A DNA stretch of 64,000 nucleotides from VXRD01 sp965242535 (lineage in GTDB: Bacteria; Latescibacterota; UBA2968): NCBI GenBank assembly GCA_965242535.1, contig OZ251458.1, positions 1,178,001-1,242,000 of the forward strand, given 5' to 3'. A model generated the notes under the pieces. It ran no database searches. It was given only the letters and a program-made list of their open reading frames with translations, and was not told where the DNA came from. Of this stretch, positions 9,162 through 17,502 are shown one piece after another; the stretch's first letter is position 1, and every line of letters starts with the position of its first letter. Position numbers and translations under genes: made by a program.

Positions 9162-9434
9162 TCTCTTTTTGCGCCGCCACATGTACTCGCGTGCATCTGC
9201 GATTCGCCTATCTTACAGCGGACAGGCACGGGGCCTGTCCCTACGATTGATGGGGCCGTGCTGACCGACTGCCGGATCCGCGTTTTTTGAACTGCGGATG
9301 AGGCGTCATGCTCGGATTACTCGCCTTCATACCCCGTCCGCGTTTTTCGTTGACGGGAGCCTATCCCTACGATTGATGGGGCCGTGTCGTTTGTTTTCAC
9401 TGACCACTGATTTTTGCCCTTCATCTCACTCCGA
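9162..9434. other. Intergenic region with repeat fragments
   Basis: No gene was seen between the terminator and leuS. The stretch holds a REP-like palindrome (9220-9245) and two copies of CCTACGATTGATGGGGCCGTG (about 9240 and 9369), the second preceded by a decayed half palindrome. A CACTGACCACTGA fragment near 9395 resembles short repeats seen at 55.7 and 59.5 kb. Confidence 0.6.
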
Positions 9435-11867
9435 TTAAACCACGATATTGATCAACCGATTGGGGACGACGATGATCTTCTTCGGCGCGTTGCCGCCTGT
9501 ATGAGCGCGAACATTGGGTTGGCCCAACGCCATCTCCTCAATGGCTTCTCGCGTGGCATCGACCTCGACATCGATGCGTGCGCGAACTTTGCCATTGACT
9601 TGAATCGGCATCTCAATCGTCGCCGGGCGTGCGGTCGCCTCATCCCATTGCGGCCAGTCCCGTTCGTGAACGCTGTATTCGCCTCCGATGCGCGCCCAGA
9701 GCTCTTCGGACAGGTGCGGCGCGATCGGGGCCAAGAGCAGGATCAGAGCCTCAATCGCTTCTCGCCACGCATCCGTATGCACGACGGACGTGTTCTTGGC
9801 CGCGGACAACCCATTGCTAAACGTCATCAGCGCGGCCAGCGCGGTATTAAACGCAAAGGACTCGATATCTTCGGACACCTTGCGGATGGTCTGATGCGTC
9901 AACCGGCGCAAATCGGCCTCGGCCCGTTGCGGAGATTTGCCCTTTGCAGGTGGGACAGCCTCGACGACGATGTGCCACACCCGGTTCAAAAACCGCGGCA
10001 TGCCCTCCATGCCGGACGAACTCCACGGCCCGCCCTGTTCCCACCGGCTCAAAAACATCATATACGCCCGGATGCAATCCGTTCCGTACTTTTCGATCAA
10101 ATCGTCGGGATTGATGACATTGCCGCGCGACTTGCTCATCTTTTCGTGATCTTCACTCAGCACAACGCCCTGATTGAACAAGCGCGCCATCGGCTCGTCG
10201 TCGCTGACGAGATCCATATCGCGCAGGGCTTTGGTGAAAAAGCGCGTGTAGAGCAGGTGCATGGTCGCGTGTTCGATCCCCCCGGTGTATTGATCCACGG
10301 GCAACCAGTATTCCGCCTCGTGCGCGGCAAACGGCCCGGCGCCGTACTGCGGGCTTAAATAGCGGTATTGATACCAGGATGAACACATAAACGTATCCAT
10401 CGTATCGGTCTCTCGTCGCGCAGGCCCTTCGCATTTGGGGCAGGTCGCATACAAAAACCCCTCGTGGTACGTGAGGGGCGATTCCCCGGTGGGCAAAAAC
10501 TCCGCGTCGTCGGGCAACAGCACGGGCAAATCGCGCAGGGGCACGGGCACCGTGCCGCAGGCATCGCAATAGATGATCGGAATCGGACAGCCCCAATAAC
10601 GCTGTCGGGAAATCAACCAATCGTGCAGACGGTAATTGACCGTGCGCTCGCCGATCCCCCGCGCTTCCAACTCATCGGCCACCCGCGCTAGGCCCTCGGA
10701 TGACGGCAACCCCGTAAAACGCCCGGAGTTCACCATGCGTCCCGCCGCTGTATAGGGCAGATCGCACGCATCCCCATCGTCTGGGGCGATCACAACCGGA
10801 ACCGGCAACGCGTACTTTTTGGCAAACGCAAAATCGCGATCATCGTGCGCGGGCACGCCCATAATCGCGCCCGTGCCGTATTGCGGCAACACGTAGTCCG
10901 CGACGTAAATCGGCACTTCCGCATCGTTCATCGGGTTGATCGCATAAGCCCCTGTGAAAACCCCGTCCCGTTCCCGGTCCAAAGCGAGGCGATCTTTTTC
11001 CGACTGCCGATCGGCCGCGGCGCAATAGGCTCGCACGGCTTCTCGTCGATCGGGCGCGGAGATCGCATCGACCAACCGGTGTTCCGGGGCCAAAACCGCG
11101 AAGGACACGCCGAAAATCGTATCCGCGCGGGTGGTGAACACGCGGAATGACGCCGATGAGTCTTTGACGCGCATCTCAAACGCCACGCCCTCGCTGCGGC
11201 CGATCCAGTTTTCCTGCATGGCGCGCACGCGGTCGGGCCACGCGATTTTTGAAAAATCGAGCAATTCCTCGGCGTATTGCGTGATCCGAAACAGCCATTG
11301 GTCGAGGTTCTTCTTGATCACGGGCGTATTGCACCGCTCGCAATGCCTGTCCTCGCCCCACACCTGCTCTCGCGCCAGGGTCGTATTGCACTTTGGGCAC
11401 CAGTCCACCGGGGATTTTTTTCGATACGCCAGCCCATTGGCGTAAAATTTGAGGAACAACCACTGCGTCCACTTGTAGTATTCGGGCGAACAAGTGATGA
11501 TCTCGCGTTCCCAGTCGAACATCGCGCCCATCGTTTTCAGTTGCCCGCGCATGTGTTCCACATTGTCCATCGTCCACTTGGCCGGGTGAATCCCGCGTTG
11601 GATGGCGGCGTTTTCAGCGGGCAGGCCAAACGCATCAAACCCAATGGGATACAACACGTTGTACCCCTTCATCCGCATGTACCGCGCGCGCACATCCGGC
11701 GGCACCAGGGCGTACCAATGCCCGATGTGCAGATCGCCAGACGTGTAGGGCAACATCGCCAGGGCGTAGTGCTTGGGCCGTTTGGGATCGACTCCGCTGC
11801 GGTACAACGCGGTATCTTCCCAGCGTTGCCGCCATTTTTTTTCAAGTTCAGCAAACTCGTAAGCCAT
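9435..11867 (-). CDS. leuS: Leucyl-tRNA synthetase
   Basis: An 810-residue class I synthetase that charges tRNA-Leu. The HIGH motif appears as SGDLHIGHWYAL near residue 45 and the KMSKS loop as EDHEKMSKSRGNV near residue 570; the editing (CP1) insertion lies between. The zinc-type segment CPKCNTTLAREQVWGEDRHC fits bacterial LeuRS. The ATG at 11867 is chosen (MAYEFAELEKKW) with GAGGAG upstream; the frame extends into asnS but that part is antisensical for LeuRS. The gene begins 14 nt after the asnS stop, so the two synthetase genes form an operon. Confidence 0.96.
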   Translation of the reverse strand: MAYEFAELEKKWRQRWEDTALYRSGVDPKRPKHYALAMLPYTSGDLHIGHWYALVPPDVRARYMRMKGYNVLYPIGFDAFGLPAENAAIQRGIHPAKWTMDNVEHMRGQLKTMGAMFDWEREIITCSPEYYKWTQWLFLKFYANGLAYRKKSPVDWCPKCNTTLAREQVWGEDRHCERCNTPVIKKNLDQWLFRITQYAEELLDFSKIAWPDRVRAMQENWIGRSEGVAFEMRVKDSSASFRVFTTRADTIFGVSFAVLAPEHRLVDAISAPDRREAVRAYCAAADRQSEKDRLALDRERDGVFTGAYAINPMNDAEVPIYVADYVLPQYGTGAIMGVPAHDDRDFAFAKKYALPVPVVIAPDDGDACDLPYTAAGRMVNSGRFTGLPSSEGLARVADELEARGIGERTVNYRLHDWLISRQRYWGCPIPIIYCDACGTVPVPLRDLPVLLPDDAEFLPTGESPLTYHEGFLYATCPKCEGPARRETDTMDTFMCSSWYQYRYLSPQYGAGPFAAHEAEYWLPVDQYTGGIEHATMHLLYTRFFTKALRDMDLVSDDEPMARLFNQGVVLSEDHEKMSKSRGNVINPDDLIEKYGTDCIRAYMMFLSRWEQGGPWSSSGMEGMPRFLNRVWHIVVEAVPPAKGKSPQRAEADLRRLTHQTIRKVSEDIESFAFNTALAALMTFSNGLSAAKNTSVVHTDAWREAIEALILLLAPIAPHLSEELWARIGGEYSVHERDWPQWDEATARPATIEMPIQVNGKVRARIDVEVDATREAIEEMALGQPNVRAHTGGNAPKKIIVVPNRLINIVV

Positions 11868-11881
11868 TGAAAAACAACTCC

Positions 11882-13177
11882 TCAAGGATATAATCGTTGC
11901 AACAGTCGGGGAAATGGAATGGTCTCGCGGACGTGGGGCAACCCACAAATCCACGCGACCGTGCGCTCGATACCCAATCCAAAGCCAGCGTGCGGCACCG
12001 ATCCGTAGCGTCTCAAATCGAGATACCACTGGAGCGGCGCCGCGTCGAGACCGTGGTGGGCGATCTTCCGCCGCAAAACCTCCAAATCGTCCTCGCGCTG
12101 CCCGCCGCCGACGATTTCGCCATATCCTTCGGGGGCCAACACATCCATGCACAATGCCAGTTCGGGATTTTTCTCATCCGCCTTCATGTAAAACGCCTTG
12201 CAAGCCGCCGGATAGCGATGCACGATCACGGGCCTATCGTGCGCTTCGCCCAACACGGTTTCGTCCTCCGCGCCAAAATCGTCGCCCCACGTGTGGTCGC
12301 ACCCCGCGTCTTTGAGCATATCGTGGGCATCCGAATACGAGATTCGGGGAAACGGCTTTTGCACGCGCTCTAAGGCCGCGATGTCGCGCTGCAAATACGC
12401 GAGTTCGGATCGACACATCTCGAGCACCTGCCGCACCACGTAACAAATAAAATCCTCGGCCAAATCCATATCGCCCGCCAAGTCCATATACGCCACTTCG
12501 GGCTCGACCATCCAAAACTCGGTCAAGTGCCGCCGGGTCTTGGACTTTTCCGCCCGGAACGTCGGACCAAAACAGTACACTTTGCCAAATGCCATCGCCG
12601 CGGCTTCCATGTACAACTGCCCGCTCTGCGTCAAATACGCCCGCTCGTCGAAATAATCGGTCTCGAACAACGTGCTACTGCCCTCGCAGGACGACGGGGT
12701 AAAAATGGGCGCATCGACGAGCACAAAGCCATTGTCGTCGTAATACGCGCGACAGGCTTTGACGATCTCGGAACGCACGCGCAAAATCGCGTGTTGCCGC
12801 GACGAGCGAAGCCACAAATGCCGATGGTCCATCAAAAACGCCGTGCCGTGCGCTTTGGGAGTGATGGGATAATCCACGGTCCGATGCGCGACTTCGAGAT
12901 CGCCAACGCCAATTTCAAATCCAATCGGCGACCGCGCATCGGCCCGCACAGTGCCCACCACGCGCAACGCGGATTCCTGCCCGATATCCGCGGCGCGTTC
13001 AAACACCTCGGCCGACACATCGCCCTGGAACACCACGCATTGAACCGTGCCGGACCCATCCCTGACTTGCAAAAAGTGCAATTTGCCGCTGGAACGCTTG
13101 TTGTACAGCCATCCCTCTATCGCGACTTCCCGCCCATCAAAATGGCTGATGTCGTTTATTTTGATCGCATCTGGCAT
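11882..13177 (-). CDS. asnS: Asparaginyl-tRNA synthetase
   Basis: A 431-residue class IIb synthetase. It has an N-terminal OB-fold anticodon-binding domain (GREVAIEGWLYNKRSSGKLHF) and the class II motifs: motif 2 as FRAEKSKTRRHLTEFWMVEPE near residue 208 and motif 3 as GFGLGIERTVAWICG near residue 405. The length and the motif 2 wording fit AsnRS rather than the longer bacterial AspRS. The start ATG follows AGGAGG with a 5-nt spacer. It is the first gene of the asnS-leuS pair, with a Uma2 nuclease gene upstream in the same direction. Confidence 0.95.
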   Translation of the reverse strand: MPDAIKINDISHFDGREVAIEGWLYNKRSSGKLHFLQVRDGSGTVQCVVFQGDVSAEVFERAADIGQESALRVVGTVRADARSPIGFEIGVGDLEVAHRTVDYPITPKAHGTAFLMDHRHLWLRSSRQHAILRVRSEIVKACRAYYDDNGFVLVDAPIFTPSSCEGSSTLFETDYFDERAYLTQSGQLYMEAAAMAFGKVYCFGPTFRAEKSKTRRHLTEFWMVEPEVAYMDLAGDMDLAEDFICYVVRQVLEMCRSELAYLQRDIAALERVQKPFPRISYSDAHDMLKDAGCDHTWGDDFGAEDETVLGEAHDRPVIVHRYPAACKAFYMKADEKNPELALCMDVLAPEGYGEIVGGGQREDDLEVLRRKIAHHGLDAAPLQWYLDLRRYGSVPHAGFGLGIERTVAWICGLPHVRETIPFPRLLQRLYP

Positions 13178-13266
13178 GTGTTCCTCCTATCTGCAAATTT
13201 AGCGTGAGATGGGCATCCTCATCTTTTTGTTTCGCAACGATAAGTCCACAATTTGGGCGGTGTGAC

Positions 13267-13872
13267 CTATTGCCAGAGTTCGTCCACCTGACATTCAAAT
13301 TTGGGCAACAGCGGATCGCCCGAAATGGTTTTGGGATCGCGCAGACAAACGACCGATTCGTCCGGACGATAGATATAAACATTCCGCGCTTTGGGATCGA
13401 TGAGCCAGCCGAGTTGTGCGCCATTGGCGATGTATTCCCGCATCTTGTTTTGTGCGGTCTCGAGGCGATCGGTCCGCGATAGCAGTTCGACGACAAAGTC
13501 GGGACAAATGGGGGCGAACTCCTCCTGTTCCTCTGCCGAGAGTGCGTCCCACCGCTCTTTGCGAATCCAAGCCAAATCCGGGGCGCGCACCGCGCCATTT
13601 GGAAGGGTGAAACCCGCAGATGAATCAAAGCCCAAACCCGTTCCGTCAGACCGTAGCCAAGCATAAAATTGTCCGATGAGCGTAAAGTTGCGATGTCCGG
13701 ATCTGCTCCCCGTTGGCGGCATAATGATCAGATCTCCTTCGCGGGTGAGTTCCAGTCTCAAATCGGGATTGGCGCGGCAGAATCGAAAAAACTCATGCCT
13801 GTTCATGCGTAATGCCGTCCCAAAATGAAGCGTCAGGGCATTCTGTCTCGGTTGCAAGGCAACGGCGGTCAT
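13267..13872 (-). CDS. Uma2 family (DUF820) putative endonuclease
   Basis: A 201-residue protein of the Uma2 family, which has a PD-(D/E)xK nuclease fold. The conserved core is visible: RLELTREGDLIIMPPTG, then APDLAWIRKERW, PDFVVELLSRTD (the D-x-E part) and YIANGAQLGWLIDP, with the C-terminal VYIYRP. The ATG at 13872 is chosen for GGAGGG 6 nt upstream. Uma2 genes are abundant in some bacteria as dispersed singletons and their role is unproven. Here it stands between asnS and a restriction-modification gene in the same direction. Confidence 0.88.
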   Translation of the reverse strand: MTAVALQPRQNALTLHFGTALRMNRHEFFRFCRANPDLRLELTREGDLIIMPPTGSRSGHRNFTLIGQFYAWLRSDGTGLGFDSSAGFTLPNGAVRAPDLAWIRKERWDALSAEEQEEFAPICPDFVVELLSRTDRLETAQNKMREYIANGAQLGWLIDPKARNVYIYRPDESVVCLRDPKTISGDPLLPKFECQVDELWQ

Positions 13873-13934
13873 GGCAAACCCTCCGAGTAAAGTGGCGATG
13901 CCTTCCTGCATCTAAAAAAAAATATCCGTTCATG

Positions 13935-16900
13935 TCAAACCCCCTTCGGCGATTGCTCGGCCCCAGTCGCCATTAAACTATTATCCACGTTTTCATATAC
14001 GATGTCGATCTCTCGCTGGATGTCGAGCGTCAGCCCGAGGGCCGTCACCATCCGGCAGTAGGTGCGGATGTCGTCGAGAGTGAGGCGGCGATCTTTGCGG
14101 TCTTTCAACCACTTGTCGCAGACTTGGTAGCCGCCGATGCGATAGCTATAGACTTCTGGGGGCACGGGGCCGAAGTGTTGCGTCTTGTTGACGTACATGC
14201 GTTGCTCATCGACGTCATAGCCAAAGCCCTGCACCTTCGTCCGTGCGACCACCGCATCGCCTTCGCCCTCAAAGCGGCAGGCGGGCGGGTCGAGCTCCTG
14301 CGACTTGAGCAGGTGTAGGCCGACCAATCGCGCACCGAGTTCGGCGAGTTCGGCGAACAACGCGCTGTCCTTTGTGAACGGGATGCGCGGGAAATCGATC
14401 CGCAGGAACTCGGCGTATTTCTCGCGGTACGCAGGCGCGTGCAAGATCGCATACGTGTAGGAGAAAATATCCTCGGGCGAGGGCACGTGACCATGTGCCT
14501 CCGCGAGTACCGCGAGCAACTTGGGACTCAGATTCGGCTGGTGCTCGGACGATTCGCGTTGCGCGAAAAGGTCGTCGCGGTCAGCGGAGGGATAGAGGTA
14601 GAGGGGATGGGCATATCCTATCTCCCTAGTCTTGTTAGAGACATAACAACTCTCGGTCATGCCATCGGCAACCAAGCAATGCTGCCATGTTTTGCTGACG
14701 ATCTGCCGACAGATCAGAAGTGCTATATTTTCCCCGGCCAGCATGTGGCGCATGACTTCGGAACGGGGCCTACAGATAAATCCTCGCGAGTGACCGGTGT
14801 AATAGGTATGGCGCACATCAAAGGGCCGATACAGGATCGGGATCACATTCTCGCGTGTTGGGCCGGAATCCCGCAAGTCCTTTTGCGCCATCGTCACTTT
14901 CCACTCTTGCGTATCAGTGCCCAAGGCGTAACTCTGCCGAGCGAGTTCCGGGTCCATCGCTGAAAAAGCCCGCACCGTATCCCACGCCTCTTGCTCAGAC
15001 CAATGGATCGTCAGACGGTCGCGGGCGGTTACAATGCCGACGCTGTTGACTGGAAATACTTCGGAAACAGAAAAGACTTCGGGGATAGAGAGGAACCTCC
15101 GATACTCAGCTTCGAGCGCGTCGTCACGCGGCACGAACAGATAGAACGGCGACGCGGGATTTATCTGTTGCCAATCGGTGTCGCCGAGGTCGTGGGCGTC
15201 CAGATAGGCGTATTTGCGCTCTCTCGTTCCGTAACAATCGGCGTGCTGGACGATGGCTTCCGCTTCTCCACCATCGCCGCGTTTGACGAAAAAGGCGATC
15301 GCCACGCCTAGCCGGATGTCGAAGACATTTTGATCAGAACTGCCATCCGGGGCGGTCTCGCGTTTGAGTGAATTGCCGTGCAAGTCGAGGATGTAAATGT
15401 CGTCAAAGGTCTGCATCAGACTGCGGCGCATCCCGCGAAACGTCGGATTGTCGAGGTAGCTGTGATTGGTGATCATCCCCACGACGCCGCACCCGGCCTG
15501 CTCGATTTTCCACTGTGCGAAACGCAGGAACTTGACGTAATCATCCTGAAGCCCCTTCGGATTTCTCTCGCCTAATGGCGCGCCATCCACCTGCTTGTAA
15601 TCGTCGATCAACTCCCGTATCCAATCGCCTTTGTTGCTGGAATCGTAGGAATACGGCGGATTGCCCAAGATGAGCAAAATCGGCGTCTGCTTTTTGACCG
15701 CGCCAGCCAAACGGGATTCTTCTGCCAATGCGGATAGGCCGGGCAACAGGCTTTGCTCCAATTCCGCCACGTCGAGCGCATTTGTAAGATAAAAGGGCAC
15801 CCGCTCGTCATCGGCGAGGCGGTGGCCGAGTTCTTCTAAGAAAAAGCTCATCTTGAGATGGCCTACTGCGTAAGGCGCCATCATCAACTCAAGCGCGTAG
15901 AAATTCTCGAGGATATGCCGACGGATGAAGTCCTCTCGCCCGCCACGGCCGTATTTCGCCTCGAACTCGGCGACTGCCTGCTGCGCCGCACGGGCGACAA
16001 ATGTCATCGTCCCCGCCGCCGGATCGAGCAACGTAACGCTGTCCGATGCGAGGCCATCGCGTTTGTCAAATTCGGTTTTGAGAAGGCCATTTAGAGAACG
16101 CACGATGTACCCAACTACGGGTTCGGGCGTGTAATAAACGCCCCGCCGCTCGCGCTCGTCGGGATCGTATTGCGCTAGGAACGTCTCGTAAAAATGCACG
16201 ATGGGATCGCCGCCCTTGCCCTCGCGGTAGTAGCTATCCAGAATGCCGGGCGCGTCGGCCACGGCTAGCACCTCGGCCAGATCATCCACGCACCAAGCGA
16301 GTGGGGCGGGCAAGTCGTCGAGCGAGATGTAGCGGAACAGGTCGCGCAAGACGCCGATGGTGTGTGGGATATTGTCGAACGCGACGCGGCGGTTGAAGCC
16401 ATCCCCAGCGCGCGTGCGAGCGGCAAAGAGACCGTAGGCTATCGTCTGCGCGAACAGGTCGGCGAAATCGTCCGTCGTCAGCGAGCCGATGAGATACGTC
16501 TGAAACGCCTCAAAGAAACCGGCGAGCATCCCGGGCGCGTCGCGTTCTCGCTCAAATTGCTCGCCGATCACGACGCGGAGCAGGCGCGTGCGTTTTGCCA
16601 GTTCAACGGCGAGGGATTCGGCTGTGAATGTCGGGGGCAACGCAAAATCGAGAAAGCGGTCGAGAAGCGCGGCGAGGTCATTTTGATTTTCCAGCGGCGG
16701 CGTTGTGCCCAGCGCGTTGAGCACCAAGGGCCGCCCGACGCGGACCGCGTTCACGCGCTCGCCGTTGCGATACAGGCGGAACTCGAGAAAATTGGTGAGG
16801 ATGAGATTGGGAAACGTGTCGCGATAACGCTGGAGTTGTTCGGAGTTTTCGACAATGTCCAACCGCTCTTCCGTCGGCTTCTTGGCCTCGACATAGCCGA

Positions 16901-17120
16901 TGATGCGATCCCTGCCGTTCCACAACCGGAAGTCTGGGTTGCCGCCCTCGGTCGCCTTGGGCAATGTGGTGACGTGTACGTGCGTCCGGTCAGTGGCGCG
17001 TGCCGTTTCCGCGAGCATATCCGCCAGTGCCGGATAAAAGCTCTCCTCTCGCGCATCGCCTTGTCGGGCGATGGTGGTCAGGTCGTTCAAATAAGTTGAG
17101 AAGATGGATTCTTGGTTCAT
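13935..17120 (-). CDS. Single-chain restriction-modification enzyme (type IIG/ISP-like, N6-adenine)
   Basis: A 1061-residue protein combining nuclease and methyltransferase. Residues about 60-90 hold a PD-(D/E)xK-type site (GNPDFRLWNG followed by GYVEAKKP). The methyltransferase region has motif I LLDPAAGTMTFV near residue 405 and motif IV ILGNPPYSYD near residue 525, the signature of N6-adenine methylases. The C-terminal third is probably the target recognition part (ends with VYSYRIGGYQVCDKWLKDRK and RMVTALGLT). No SF2 helicase motifs were spotted, which argues against a full type ISP enzyme. The start ATG (MNQESIFSTYL) was chosen over a GTG frame extension. It lies after the pnp operon and a small protein, without specificity or separate methylase genes nearby. 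Confidence 0.85.
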   Translation of the reverse strand: MNQESIFSTYLNDLTTIARQGDAREESFYPALADMLAETARATDRTHVHVTTLPKATEGGNPDFRLWNGRDRIIGYVEAKKPTEERLDIVENSEQLQRYRDTFPNLILTNFLEFRLYRNGERVNAVRVGRPLVLNALGTTPPLENQNDLAALLDRFLDFALPPTFTAESLAVELAKRTRLLRVVIGEQFERERDAPGMLAGFFEAFQTYLIGSLTTDDFADLFAQTIAYGLFAARTRAGDGFNRRVAFDNIPHTIGVLRDLFRYISLDDLPAPLAWCVDDLAEVLAVADAPGILDSYYREGKGGDPIVHFYETFLAQYDPDERERRGVYYTPEPVVGYIVRSLNGLLKTEFDKRDGLASDSVTLLDPAAGTMTFVARAAQQAVAEFEAKYGRGGREDFIRRHILENFYALELMMAPYAVGHLKMSFFLEELGHRLADDERVPFYLTNALDVAELEQSLLPGLSALAEESRLAGAVKKQTPILLILGNPPYSYDSSNKGDWIRELIDDYKQVDGAPLGERNPKGLQDDYVKFLRFAQWKIEQAGCGVVGMITNHSYLDNPTFRGMRRSLMQTFDDIYILDLHGNSLKRETAPDGSSDQNVFDIRLGVAIAFFVKRGDGGEAEAIVQHADCYGTRERKYAYLDAHDLGDTDWQQINPASPFYLFVPRDDALEAEYRRFLSIPEVFSVSEVFPVNSVGIVTARDRLTIHWSEQEAWDTVRAFSAMDPELARQSYALGTDTQEWKVTMAQKDLRDSGPTRENVIPILYRPFDVRHTYYTGHSRGFICRPRSEVMRHMLAGENIALLICRQIVSKTWQHCLVADGMTESCYVSNKTREIGYAHPLYLYPSADRDDLFAQRESSEHQPNLSPKLLAVLAEAHGHVPSPEDIFSYTYAILHAPAYREKYAEFLRIDFPRIPFTKDSALFAELAELGARLVGLHLLKSQELDPPACRFEGEGDAVVARTKVQGFGYDVDEQRMYVNKTQHFGPVPPEVYSYRIGGYQVCDKWLKDRKDRRLTLDDIRTYCRMVTALGLTLDIQREIDIVYENVDNSLMATGAEQSPKGV

Positions 17121-17176
17121 GGCGTTATCTTTCGCAACTGTTGCGACAGATCGCTCGGCGATTACTCGGCGATTCC

Positions 17177-17401
17177 CTAATCTTCGTCTGCCTCGCAGCG
17201 GCCCAAGTGGATCAGCGCGCCGCTGAGCGAATTGAGCGCGGGGTGGTTTTCCATGTTCTCGCGCGTGCCGACGAACAGGATCCACACGTCGCCGGTTGCG
17301 GTATCGAGGATGTACGTGTCGCCCGATTTTGCACAACACTCGATTTGGTAGCGTCCAATCGCCCCGCCTTGCATCAACGTGGGGGGTTTGTGATTCGTCA
17401 T
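17177..17401 (-). CDS. Small hypothetical protein upstream of the RM gene
   Basis: A 74-residue soluble protein with GRYQIECCAKSGDTYILDTATGDVW in its middle (split here: GRYQIEC, then YILDTATGDVW), a pattern of short beta strands seen in many small bacterial proteins of unknown role. The ATG at 17401 is supported by GGGAG 5 nt upstream. It sits 101 nt after pnp and 56 nt before the restriction-modification gene in the same direction; whether it belongs to either is unclear. No family name could be given. Confidence 0.6.
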   Translation of the reverse strand: MTNHKPPTLMQGGAIGRYQIECCAKSGDTYILDTATGDVWILFVGTRENMENHPALNSLSGALIHLGRCEADED

Positions 17402-17502
17402 GGTATCTCCCTTTTTGACCATCTTGCCAAAAGACGAAAGACGACCGGGTATCACCTCTGACAGACCGATCGCCTTGTTGTTTGACCTGCTTGCGCGTCT
17501 TC

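Noticed and set aside
9355..9390. Second direct copy of CCTACGATTGATGG as a target-site duplication of a lost insertion sequence
   Set aside because: The two copies (about 9240 and 9369) each follow a REP-like palindrome, so they are more simply flanks of that repeat family than of an insertion sequence.
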